Part shown: in pieces, positions 38,935 through 48,810 of the stretch | Numbering within the stretch: position 1 is the stretch's first letter | Layout of the letters: the number at the start of each line of letters is the position of its first letter | Assembly: GCA_030248225.1 (NCBI GenBank) | Contig: JASANE010025039.1 | Location: forward strand, 1 to 64,000 | DNA length: 64,000 nt | Reading direction: 5' to 3' | Source of the DNA: Trileptium ribeirensis | Taxonomy: Eukaryota > Nematoda > Enoplea > Enoplida > Thoracostomopsidae | Translations under genes and position numbers: made by a program | Notes under the pieces: generated by a model | The model's input: only the letters and a program-made list of their open reading frames with translations | What the model was told of the DNA's origin: nothing | Database searches by the model: none

Positions 38935-39330
38935 GTTTTATTCATCATCACTACAATCAGTCGTCGCTTATAGTCTGCGGACGGTACATTGTTGCCGGCT
39001 GCGTGTTTATTGCTTACGTGTTCAAAGGTTCGGCCAGTACCGTTCGGGTTTCGAGGCTTTTCGTAACTATTGGCGGACTACCCCGGCTGCTACGCGGACG
39101 GGTGTAGGCTGCGCTATCGGCAACAAAACAAACTTGCTCTGCGGACATACTCGTTTGCTTTCGCGGACGGGTGCGGCTGCTGCAATACTAGATATTGCTG
39201 CTCGGACGTGCTCGTTTGCTTTCGCGGACGGGTGCGTTTGTTACTCGACTAGATCAAACAATTCGGACGTGCTCGGTTGCTACAGCGGACGGGCGCGTCT
39301 GTCACAGACCTGTATAACCGGCGCGTTACA
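38935..39330 (+). mobile_element. 3' part of a 5' LTR with 61-bp internal repeats
   Basis: The sequence ends in GCGTTACA one base before a tRNA primer-binding site, which defines the LTR 3' boundary at 39330. Within it, a block beginning CGGACGTGCTCGTTTGCTTT and continuing to GCGGACGGGTGCG recurs at 39142, 39203 and 39264, an exact 61-bp spacing, with a more diverged copy at 39074. The left edge of the LTR could not be fixed because no matching 3' LTR was found in the window. Confidence 0.7.
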
Positions 39331-39331
39331 T

Positions 39332-39389
39332 TGGTGGCAACGGAGGGATTCGAACCCTCGCCTCCGAAGAGACTGGTGCCTAAAACCAG
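39332..39389 (+). promoter_or_regulatory. Retroelement primer-binding site: 58-nt match to 3' part of mature tRNA-Leu(UAG)
   Basis: The reverse complement folds as the 3' part of a tRNA: anticodon stem CTGGT/ACCAG around loop TTTAGGC (anticodon UAG, Leu), a long variable arm CTC-TTCG-GAG typical of class II tRNA, T-arm GAGGG-TTCGAAT-CCCTC, an acceptor strand CGTTGCC, the discriminator A and CCA. The CCA is present (TGG at 39332-39334), yet eukaryotic tRNA genes do not encode it. The sequence was therefore copied from mature tRNA. The 5' half of the tRNA is absent, so it is not a tRNA gene. Usual primer sites are 8-18 nt. Confidence 0.9.
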
Positions 39390-39488
39390 ATTAAAAATTC
39401 GTTGATGACTGATGACTGTCCAATAGTGGCTGACAGGGTCAAGTGCCCAGAGTATCACACACGGGTAGCACTTCCGAAGTAAATCCGC

Positions 39489-40247
39489 ATGAATTCGACG
39501 GATAATAGAAAGTTGGTTGAACAAGACGCCGTGGTAAAAGGAAAGGCAAACTGTATCGACGGTAACAGCAATTCACGTCCTGTTTGTGATATCGCTACGG
39601 ATGTCAACAAACGTCCATATGATTTCAGGTTTCTTTTTGTTGGGGACGAGCAGTTACAAAGAATGCCTGAAACACCAAGGACTCGAGTAATAATGCATGG
39701 TGGGCTAAAAATTCAAGACGTTGACGAAATTCTTGAAGGAGAACTACTTGGAAGAAAATCCGATTCAGTCTCCCGTATAATTATTGTAATTCATTGTGGA
39801 GCATACAATCTGGTTCCGATGGAAGGAATTCATGGGCTAGGACGGCCGGATAGCTTGCAGATGGATCGCGTTATACGGAGAGCTGTCCGTCGGGTTGCCA
39901 GTATTATACAAGAAACTACGTGTTTGGTCGATTCAGTTTATTGATCTAACGTAACCGACCGACGCGACATACCAAGGCAAACGCTAAGTTATTTTCGGGA
40001 GCGGTTAAAGTTCCACGTGCAGCAACTTGGTGCCATTTCAACACGTTATATTGTACTGGAAAACGACCATCTTTTCGACAGTGAATTTGGAATTCGAAAT
40101 GTCACCTCAATGTCTCCATTGGTGCGTTACATTGGTGGTAACAGAGGGATTCATACAGCGGGTTCTAGCAACTCGCTGCGATTTAAAGATATAATTCTAT
40201 ATAGCGTGAGTTATCAGCTGACACGTCTGACAAGTCAATCAAAGTGA
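39489..40247 (+). pseudogene. SGNH-hydrolase-like open frame upstream of gag, one internal stop
   Basis: ATG at 39489 opens a frame of 252 sense codons interrupted by one TGA (39942-39944) and ending at 40245-40247. Before the stop, RFLFVGDEQLQRM resembles the SGNH block I beta-strand plus GDS, but Glu and Gln follow GD, so the Ser nucleophile is not there. Next is an IIIVIHCGAYNLVP strand like block III. After the stop, a C-terminal GIHTAG segment lies where a block V Asp-x-x-His would be expected. SGNH assignment is an inference from this order. The frame overlaps the gag frame (open from 40205) in the -1 register. Position between primer site and gag suggests it is part of the element. Confidence 0.5.
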
Positions 40248-41590
40248 CTGAAAGGCACCGCTTGTCGTCTGACTTAAGCCAAGCGCGGGCTCAGCGCGAA
40301 AGATACAGAGTCCTAGATCGTGTCGACGTTGAGTTAACTTCTTTTCGAAACGCTGTTACGAAACAGTTGGAGGAAATCTCCAAAGCTTTAGCCGATCACC
40401 GTCATTTGGTTGACCTCAACGCTGCGCAACAACGACATACGCAAGCGATCGCACCGCAGTTGGACGCAATACGCGAGGCTATAATTAACCAAAACAAGGT
40501 GACCGCTGAAATTCAAGAGCCTGCTTTAACAGTTCTGCGGACATTGCAAAAAGGTGTTGACCGTAACTATACTACAGTCGTCAACGTGTCAACAGTAGTA
40601 GACGAAATTCGAGCACAACAAGCAACGGCGTTGGTTAAAAGCGAGGAACAACTTCGTGTACCGGTTGTTCAATATAGCGATACGTTCGGAGAAGTCAACA
40701 AAATAATGAGCCATCGGGGACCTAATATATCAATTGTTCCATTCGGTGGTGATAAGAGCGAAGATTTTCAAAGCTGGAGGTTGAATGAATTCGAAAAGTT
40801 TCAGGCGAACGGATGGCCAGAGGATAACAAAGCGGCGCTTTTGGGTGTTCATTTAACTGGGCACGCCAAGTTTGTGTTTAATGGCCTGACTAACGACGAC
40901 ATGCAGAATTACAATAGACTGGTCGCTAGGCTCGACCAGGAATTGATGACGGAACACCGAAGACGGTTTCTCAGTGATCGCTATGACATACGAATACAAG
41001 GCGAAAATGAATCAGTGAGCCAGTACGCTCGCTCGCTTACTAAGTTAGCTCATTCTGCGCTAAGCTATATGACTGTCGATGCGGAACGGCAAACAAATTT
41101 GCGGAACAAGTTCATTGCCGGACTGAAACCTCGAGTACGCGAGGAAGTAAAAGTTATGGGACCTGGTACCATGACTGAGGCAATCTTGTGTGCCGAAAGA
41201 GTAGAAACGAAGTTGATGGCGGAAAAAGATTTAGAGCCAAGGACGAATGTCGTTTCGCTGGGAACTGGAGCGGACGACACTCAATGGGCAGCCCACTACA
41301 ACAAGAAGTAATCGGTAACAAACAGTGACAGTGCTACCAAACAGTTGATGGAAAGAATGGACCAGTTGGAACGTAGTCAAATTGTGAATACCGTAACGTC
41401 AGCGGTACGGCCAAATGAGCAGGGAAGTCAGCAACACCGAGCGAATACGGTACAACGACGCGATATAAATGATTCAACAATGTATGGGCGGCAGCGTTTT
41501 ACTCTGTCAAATCGTCCAATCTGTCAGATCTGTTCAAAAGTGGGTCACATCGCGTTGTATTGTCGTAATTTCCCGCAACAGGTGCCAAGA
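40205..41590 (+). pseudogene. Ty3/gypsy-type Gag with CCHC zinc knuckle, one internal stop
   Basis: The frame is open from 40205. A coiled-coil-prone N-terminal part (to about 40660) precedes a retrotransposon Gag (capsid-like) domain around 40740-41220, with FGGDKSEDFQSWRLNEFEKF, SQYARSLTKLAHSAL and FIAGLKPRVREEVK. A TAA at 41309-41311 interrupts the frame, which continues in the same register through 41312-42517. A CX2CX4HX4C zinc knuckle (CQICSKVGHIALYC) lies at 41522-41563. The family packages element RNA in capsids; here the stop makes the product truncated unless read through. No ATG near the 5' end of the frame fits well, and the SGNH-like frame just upstream suggests a fused or frameshifted product. 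Confidence 0.78.
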
Positions 41591-41639
41591 CAACAATACT
41601 GGGAGTTATTGACCATTTTACAGCGATTAGAGTCATCCA

Positions 41640-43431
41640 CTCAGTCAGATGTGGTGGAAAATTTGGGTGAAACAACGAATAATATGCCAGTGACTACGGC
41701 CAGAATTTCGACCAACAATGACAGATTGTCACGAGAATCGACTAGGATAAGACAAATAACGGCACGATCTGCATCAGCGGGTGACATGGGTGGTAGTAGA
41801 ACTCGGAATCGAAAAAATCTGGCTGCATATGCGAGTTCAACGACGACACTGAAATCACGTTCTTCAATATTGTCGTTGTGCTTGATGCTATTGTTCATTC
41901 TGAGATTGGCAATAGGATCATCCAGCGATAACATCATGCGTATAAACCCACTGCTCTGTCAAAAAGAACAACACAAGCAGGTTTGGCGCATGCCAGATGT
42001 GCCGGAATGCGATGGATACCTTTCCAATAATACGGAAATTCCAGTCGATGTTGTACTACAATTATACCGCAGAAATATAATTCAGTATGTCAGTGACGCT
42101 TGGTTATGTTCAAAATCTACCGGAAAAGTCGAGACGTTCACATACTTTTTCAACGACGGGAACTTAAAGCGGTCTAGCACTCACAGCCATTCAGTATCTG
42201 TGAGTGAATGTCAGCGAATGAGAGATTTAAAAGAATGTTCAGCTCGCGACGTTACTCTACAAGGAAATATATGGGCAAGCGACAACAAGCTAAACTGGTA
42301 TTATCCTGGCGGCGGAATACATTGCTGCAGCTGGAAAGTATTTCAAGCGACAAATTGTGTTTTATCTGCTTCGAAAGTATACAAGCGACACAGTTGTGCT
42401 ACCATGGAGTCGACAGCTGGAGATGTGACACACTGTAAATACGATGACGGATCGTGTAGTTTGTTGAGTGGAAAGGTGCTCCTGTGGGCACCGAACAAAA
42501 CGGAAAGATGTAATTCATAAAGTGGCGTGAGGTCCATGGCGCCATGCGAGACAAGCAATGGGTAGCGACAGATGGAACTTTAGCGCTAACCTACAAAGAA
42601 AACGCAGTAACTGTAGATTGCGATGGGCTGGAAATCCGTTTATCTGACCAAGGAATTCCATTTAGAGTGTTGTCTCGAAAGCATGTAAACGTCAGTTTCG
42701 AAGCAAATAGATTGGTCAAGATGCTAGCAAAACAGTCAAGTCATCGTAGGCATCGCCGACAGTCCACAGATGCGTCGACAGGTATCGTAACGCCTGAACT
42801 TTTAGCCGCTGGCTTACAAGCGCTTGAAATACATACCTATCGCTCGGTATCATTTGCTTATAATCATGCTATGATATCCACTTGTAATGTACTGCGTCAA
42901 ATGAGTCAGATTATACAGGCGTTCGTTGTGGCGAATCCAACGTTGGCAATGAGGAAATGGTTGGGACATTCGAATTTGATAGCGTCTGCCGCAGGCGATT
43001 TCGTCGAAGTATGGCCCTGTTATGAATTAGTTGTTGAAGACTTCCATTTGTTGCCAATGAATACAATGTGTACTGTGGGATTGCCAATATCTTTTCGTGC
43101 AGGATATGAAACAAGAACAGGGTATTTCGACGCTCAGACGAACGTAATCACGCAATATACAGTAGAAAAGGACTGTAGTATGGATAACGAAATTCCCATA
43201 ACTTAGCGCAAAGGATCATATTTCTATAAAATAACAGGTACTTTACAACCGATAAGTACTTATCGAATATCGGACATGCACAATTTTTTAACAATACTTA
43301 ACGCAACGAAAATGTCAGACATTATTTTCCATCCCATCGTGATGTACCGCATGGATGAGCTGCGAAGCCATGTTACGATGAATGATGTATTCCAGGCGTA
43401 TCATCAGCAAATGAATATAATGAGTATGTTG
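41640..43431 (+). pseudogene. Envelope-glycoprotein-like frame fused to Gag, broken and MITE-disrupted
   Basis: In the Gag register, a Ser/Thr-rich linker leads to a hydrophobic leader (about 41865-41915) followed by a cysteine-rich ectodomain-like region to the stop at 42518-42520. A frameshift near 42511 moves the continuation into the frame of 42544-43203. This second part holds a basic RRHRR site (42745-42759), like a furin-type cleavage site between subunits, followed by a segment with conserved Trp-x-Cys and Cys spacing. A TAG at 43204-43206 interrupts the same register, which continues to 43431, where a hAT-type MITE begins. The layout resembles retroviral or captured viral glycoproteins; the viral source is not assigned. 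Defective as it stands. Confidence 0.6.
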
Positions 43432-44554
43432 CAGGGAATAACCGGAACCGGAACCAGCAACCGGAACCGTCCATTTAAACCGGATCCGGAACCGGAACCG
43501 GAACCTGGTCTTCGAAATTTATATATAGTAAAAGATATGAAGGAAGAAATTAAGGTGTAGTCGACTTAAAATGCATTAAAATAACTTTTACATTAAACTT
43601 AATGTATTGCCATGACATTATTGCCGCTCTGAAACTTTAAAGAGACTGAGGGAGCTAATAATGTTTATTTATCGATCAGTATGTCGTTTTATTGGACACC
43701 CAGAGCAAAAAATGGCTTCTACTATACACCCTTGCGTATACTGCGTAAAATTGAATGTGCTTACAACGCATAGAGCGAAGAATAAACGCTTTCGCTCTGT
43801 CCCTATTCGCCTCCCTTTACTACACATACGTTTGCTAGATGTTGTTCTGTAGGAAACTTGAAATTATTGGTTTATATGATTCAGGAAAAATTAATAGATA
43901 AAAAGTAATTTTCTGATCAGTGGTAAGAGCCACTGTTTAGGCTAGAGTTGGACAAACAGTGCCCGCCAGTTAGATGATAATGATGATAACTTTCCAATCA
44001 TAATGCTATAAATGAGACAAACTGTTATACTGCTCGCACAGTTTCAATAAATCCAGTTCATTGCCAAGAAAGCAGTTTTTGGCTGCGTTGTAGATAACGT
44101 TACTTCACTTTAATTTCGCCTGATTTACAAAGTTTACAAGCGCACTGGCTGGCGTTTGGCGCAATTTATATTAGCCAAGCATACGCTAAGTACTTCTATG
44201 TAAGCCATACTTTGTTACCCAGTTGGACTGGCTTAATTCGAACGTAATCCGGAGACTTCTGAATGTGTAAAATAGTTGCTACAAGCATCGACTTGGTTTT
44301 GATTTGTTAACAAACTGTTGCAGGTTATTATGAAAAATTTCACTGAAATTATGTGTCCTACTGACGTTTGACAAGGCAAATTGCTTAGTAACCTTTTCTT
44401 TTGCTTGGTTGTATTGGATCTTGATCATTGTATAATATATATTACATATTTTTGGATCAGGATGAAGCAAAAATGTGGAAAATTTCAAACAAAATTTTTA
44501 AACCGGAATTCCGGTTGGTGTTTTTGCCCTTTGCCGGAACCGCAACCGGAACAC
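43432..44554. mobile_element. hAT-type MITE copy 2, inserted in the Env frame
   Basis: Same family as 18629-19776 in opposite orientation. It starts at CAGGGAATAACCGGAACCGG (43432) and shares the interior with copy 1, including the ATTTATCGATCA...GGACACCCAGAGCAAAAAATGG block near 43670-43715 and the TGCAGGTTATTATGAAAAATTTC block near 44320. It ends at 44554 (CGCAACCGGAACAC), about 60 bp short of the expected terminus, so the right end is lost. The expected second copy of the left flank (GTATGTTG) is not seen. Confidence 0.85.
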
Positions 44555-45727
44555 GAGTGTTACCGCAGCTGGAAGTCCGTACCCCGAGGGCCCCGACGCA
44601 AGAGCAGCTACAAAAACGGCATCAGCCATAGTTCAAACAGGATTGTTCCGTTTTCTGTTCGGATTTCGTGTGGATTTTAGGCATATCGAGACTATCTTTC
44701 ACTAGCACTCGTCAAAATTACTCGGTATGTAAACCTGTTACTGATGATCACCTAATCTTCAAAATCAGAACTAAAGAACACTCCTCTTTTATCTCTGGGG
44801 GATTTTTTCAAAACCCTCATGGGTACCAGAGATAGTGTTTACGCTTTTATTTCTAGTGTTTAGATACGGCATGCTAATATGACACGTCCCAATGCTTCGG
44901 ACAAATCCGCCACTTTGTATTTTGATTATATATTTTTTCATGCTAGTGTAATCGAACATAGTCTAGGTGTTCACAATACGAGTACTCAGTATAACAATTT
45001 AGCAGTCAAGCGCTTTTAGCTAGAAATTGAGTTGATAAATGCAGATCAGTCAGATGCTTTTCTCTAACTTTTAGCAGTCTTCGGTCATCGCTAAGAGCCG
45101 GTATTATGTACACACAGTCACACGTATATTTCGTGCATTTATTGCATCACTTTGGTGATATAAACCAGCTGGGTTAAAACCTTTATCACCTCATACATTT
45201 TGTAACTTATATACTTCATACAATTAGATTCAACATATATGATATTTAATTAAGGACAATTAAGTGAGATACATATACTTTTACGGAAGTGCCGCGTTTA
45301 GCAAGATCCCAACTACTGTCGGACACGATGTAAGGAAACAATAGACCCCATAGTTTCACGTTTGGATTATGCCGGTCACATAAATTGGCGTTTTTCTCAC
45401 AATTGGCATAGAATTCCAGCATTAAGACCCAAGGGAAGTGGAGAATAGCATTTGGTGAGTCTGCACATTCTTCACATTGCTAGAATTAAGGTGTAATTAA
45501 ATTTGTATAATTCGAATCAATCGGGCATGTAAGTTTAGATTATCCTAGCTTATGGATTTACAATTTTATTATAGTCTGGTTCATATATAATATGGAACGC
45601 ACCTCGCCACCGTTCGATGGATTTTATAGCAAGACGACGAACAATACGACAGACAATACAATTACCCTGGATTCTGACCCCATGGAAGGTATATTAAAAA
45701 TACTGGTCATTAATTTGATTTAACAAG
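44555..45727. other. No gene confirmed between two MITE copies
   Basis: Just after the MITE, a Pro/Arg-containing short stretch (44570-44630) could be unrelated or a scrap of the retroelement. A stem of TATCTCTGG (near 44789) with CCAGAGATA (near 44827) brackets about 30 bp. A possible + strand first exon at 45592-45688 is described in findings. Otherwise AT-rich without recognised features. Confidence 0.4.
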
Positions 45728-46017
45728 CTCCTGCAGGTTATTATGAAAAATTCCAACTGAAATTATGTCCACTACTTACGTTTCAAACGTCAAATTGCTT
45801 AGTTAATCTTTTCTTTTGCTTGGTAGTATTGGAGCTTGATCAATGTATAATATATATTACATATGTTTGGATCACAGATGAAGCAAAAACGTGGAAAATT
45901 TCAAACAAAATTTTTAAACCGGAATTTCGGTTCCGGTATGGTTTTTGCCCTTTGCCGGAACCGCAACCGGAACACTATTTTCGCCGGAACCGGAACCGGA
46001 ATTCCGGTTACTCCCTG
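45728..46017. mobile_element. hAT-type MITE copy 3, right end only
   Basis: From about CTGCAGGTTATTATGAAAAA (near 45731) to TTCCGGTTACTCCCTG (46017) it follows copy 2 closely, with the CCGGAACC-rich subterminal region complete. The left approximately 830 bp are missing. Same orientation as copy 2. Confidence 0.82.
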
Positions 46018-46139
46018 CCAGATAGCTACAACTTTGATGTAATCCATCTTTTGTTTGAAGTAGCCGTTTTCGAGTTAAAAGCAGCATTTTGTAATTACAC
46101 CTCACAAAAGTTAAATTTTTAATATCTTGGTAAAGCAAG

Positions 46140-46820
46140 ATAATTGCTTGTTAGCGGAACAATGGGTTTATAGCGTAAGTTAACCCGTTAAACACATTAG
46201 TTTCATTGTTTTAAACCTACATTGAGTGCGCTATTAGCGTGTTGGCACAGGGTCTAAATTAACGAAATATTACCACCAAAAATATTAGAAATTTTCGTTT
46301 TTTGGCTATTGTAAGATGAAATAACAGGTGGTGCACAATGTCCTTAAAATCTATGATATACAGATTTCAAAAAATTATTTCGTCTTTTTGATCCTTAGAA
46401 GAAACAATAAATAGTCCTATGCTTTTGATATGCTATTAAACTAGCCGTAGCACTGTTATTAAAAATTGCCGGTGTGATATAGAACTTCAAAGGACGCTCG
46501 CGAAGCTGAATTTGGAACCTAGCAGTAATCAATAAGGGCAAGTTAGCCGCCGCAGCTCCGTTTCAACCCGATACGCCAGTAACCAGTTTAGTGAAAACCA
46601 ATTTTAGAGATGTACATGTTAATAATTTAATCGGATAGAAACTGCTAACTACCATGTCACTTTCCCCACTTTCCATATGCTCCCATTTACCCGAAGCCCC
46701 ATAATGTTCCAAACTATATCCATGATTTAAAATAATGTCCTTAAATTTGTTTTCTCTAAACTAAACATTTTTTAATATGAATTGCTATCATTTCTAATCT
46801 TCTTCTTTTCTCAAAGCCGT
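46140..46820. other. No gene seen; diverged MITE fragment
   Basis: AT-rich. 46650-46800 resembles the left interior of the GGCCTGTCCACAG MITE (TTCCCCACTTTCCATATGCTCCCAT, then an AT-rich block) but no terminus is preserved. Confidence 0.4.
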
Positions 46821-47414
46821 CGATCTATTGAACATAGGCCACGCCAGATTTGAGTCTAGCGCATGCGCGGAGGAATCGGATGACATTGGCTGGCTCATCA
46901 ATTAGCACTGAATCAGACTTCACTGGTAGGTAGATGTGTCGTACACTGTCGCCGATAGGACAGTCCCACAGTGCATGGTTTAGGTCGTCTGTTTCGTAGT
47001 TGCACATTGAGCATCTTGGGGTCGGTGCTTTCTTTATGTGGTGCAGGTACCAGTTCAAGATTGGCGACTTCTCACCACACCTCAGCTGTGCCAAAATTCT
47101 CCGTTCCCGTCTGGACAAGTTAGCTTCTTTGTCACTGTTAGGTGGAGGTCGGATGCCGGCTGTGATCAGCTCAGCTGCTAACTGTTTCGGTGTACGCATT
47201 TGATAGTTGTTTTTGCCGTCTCAAAGTCAATTGGTGCATTTGATTGCTCCATTTTGTTCCCATCTCCAGCAATCTTGTCGGCTACTTCATTACCATCAAT
47301 GCCAGCATGACCCGGGATCCACTGGACAACAACTTTCTTGACCATGTTGCACACTTCTGACATTGAAGCCCAGAGATTCTCAAAGCTCTTGGTCTTGATT
47401 GCGATGATACCCCC

Positions 47415-47640
47415 ACTGAGGTTCATGACTAGAGATTGCGAATCGGTCAAGATCAATATGGTATCCGTGGTTTGCAATTGAGATGATACCCCACTGAGGT
47501 TCATTACTAGAGATTGCGAATCGGTCAAGATCAATATGGTATCCGTGGTTTGCAATTGAGATGATACCCCACTGAGGTTCATTACTAGAGATTGCGAATC
47601 GGTCAAGATCAATATGGTATCCGTGGTTTGCAATGAGAGG
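47415..47640 (-). repeat. 78-bp in-frame tandem triplication inside RNase H
   Basis: The string ACTGAGGTTCAT begins at 47415, 47493 and 47571, spacing 78 bp, and the units are nearly identical. Each unit encodes 26 residues including TDTILILTDSQSLVMNLSG, so a catalytic-Asp motif appears three times without a frame change. Confidence 0.92.
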
Positions 47641-48230
47641 TTTTTTAGCTCGTGCAGTCCCTTTATCATCGCTGTCTGTTTGGCTTTGTAACTCGATGTG
47701 AATCGGCCTGCTGGATAGCTAAGTCGAATATCTTGCTCCACCATTTTGACGTAGATCCCGGCACCTCCATTCTCGGAGGATTCAATAGCCGATCCATCAG
47801 TGAACATTGTTATGGTAGGCACATCAAGGTTGCTGAGCGTCTCTTCAGCTGCTTGCTTTCTGATTTCCGGCGTGTCTGTTTTCCGTGAATCTACTACTAG
47901 TCGACTGTATGTTTCAAGGTTTCTTGGTCTTTTCCATGGGAATATGTTTGGTCTTCTTCACGTGGCAGTGCTTCTAGACCAGTATTGCTTGCAGTTGCTT
48001 TGCCCATTTCACGCCACGAGTGCACTGATTTCAGTTTTTCATCGATGGAGCTATCGGCTGCAATCCGCGAAGGGTTATTCAACGGCAGTCGTTTAGCTTT
48101 TTCGTATGCCGTGGTGGTTAGGATAGCTTTTCGGTCTCGGAGAGGCACAAGACCAGCTTCATTTAGGGTCTTCTTTTCACTGGAATCTACACAGGGTCCA
48201 GCTATAATTCTCGCACCAGCTGTTTGCTTA

Positions 48231-48290
48231 AAAAAAAAAAAAACAAAACCAAAAAAAAAAAAAACAAACCCACCACCAACCCAAACACAC
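48231..48290. repeat. Low-complexity A/C tract interrupting the RT frame
   Basis: Runs of A broken by CAAAACC and then CAAACCCACCACCAACCC. It splits an otherwise continuous RT reading (LQRV before, QTAGAR after). It could be a genuine expansion or a sequencing or assembly artefact. Confidence 0.8.
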
Positions 48291-48735
48291 AACTCTTTGC
48301 AGCTGCTTCAGTGATGTTTCAGTGACTAGCGGCATCCAAGCACCACCTGCATATTCGATAGAGCTTTGGATGTAGGCCAAAAATACCGCTCTTAGATCTT
48401 CTTTTGAGCTCCCCCATGACTTCCCTGCTATTGCTTTCATGGCCGATAGTTTCCCTCGAATTTTCTTCCTTATTACAGCCACTTGCTTGGTAAACGACAG
48501 GATTCTATCAAAGGTGACTCCCAGAAACTTCGGGTTATCTGTGACAAAAACTCTGGATCCGTCCATGTAGCATATTTTTGGTTTGTGGTTTGATTCTTTG
48601 TTATTTTTGGTGAAATAACATACTTCGGTTTTTTCTAATGGCAAACCGATATTCTGTAGCCTGAAAATATTCGTACGAGAGTTAAAACTACCTGAAAATA
48701 CGAAACTTAGCATATACTGGAACAAAACTTTGTTT

Positions 48736-48810
48736 CTCCACTTCGAAATTTCAACCGATACTGAACATGGGTCCATAAGTGTCCTCCACTTTTAAAAAGG
48801 CAGCGGACAG
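48736..48810. mobile_element. Right-end fragment of the GGCCTGTCCACAG MITE
   Basis: CTCCACTTCGAAATTTCAACCGATACTGAACATGGG followed by a GGCAGCGGACAG terminus parallels the right end of the 11153-11543 copy. Diverged and short. Confidence 0.5.

Larger units (their letters stand above)
46825..48776 (-). pseudogene. Non-LTR retrotransposon 3' part: RT thumb, RNase H, CCHC tail
   Basis: Reading down the - strand, 48776-48290 encodes the RT C-terminal region (DNPKFLGVTFDRILSF, SSIEYAGGAWMPL). A low-complexity tract (about 48231-48290) interrupts it, then 48230-47890 continues with QTAGARIIAGPCVDSS. An RNase H domain (47822-47178) has FTDGSAIESSENGGAG with the catalytic Asp, an LTDSQSL motif, WIPGHAGIDGNEVAD and a helix between. 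The tail 47199-46825 has CSMCNYETDDLNHALWDCP, a CCHC-like motif. Order RT-RNase H-CCHC fits the I/LOA/R1-like non-LTR groups. A 78-bp tandem triplication sits inside RNase H. Upstream endonuclease and RT catalytic regions are absent. Confidence 0.85.

Noticed and set aside
39332..39389. tRNA-Leu gene on the - strand
   Set aside because: Only the 3' part is present, it includes a CCA end that eukaryotic tRNA genes do not encode, and it sits exactly at an LTR boundary.
39404..39440. Hammerhead ribozyme core (CTGATGA)
   Set aside because: No matching GAAA core or pairing stems follow.
44428..44631. + strand frame through the MITE end
   Set aside because: Most of it is MITE terminal sequence; the proline-rich tail is too short to call.
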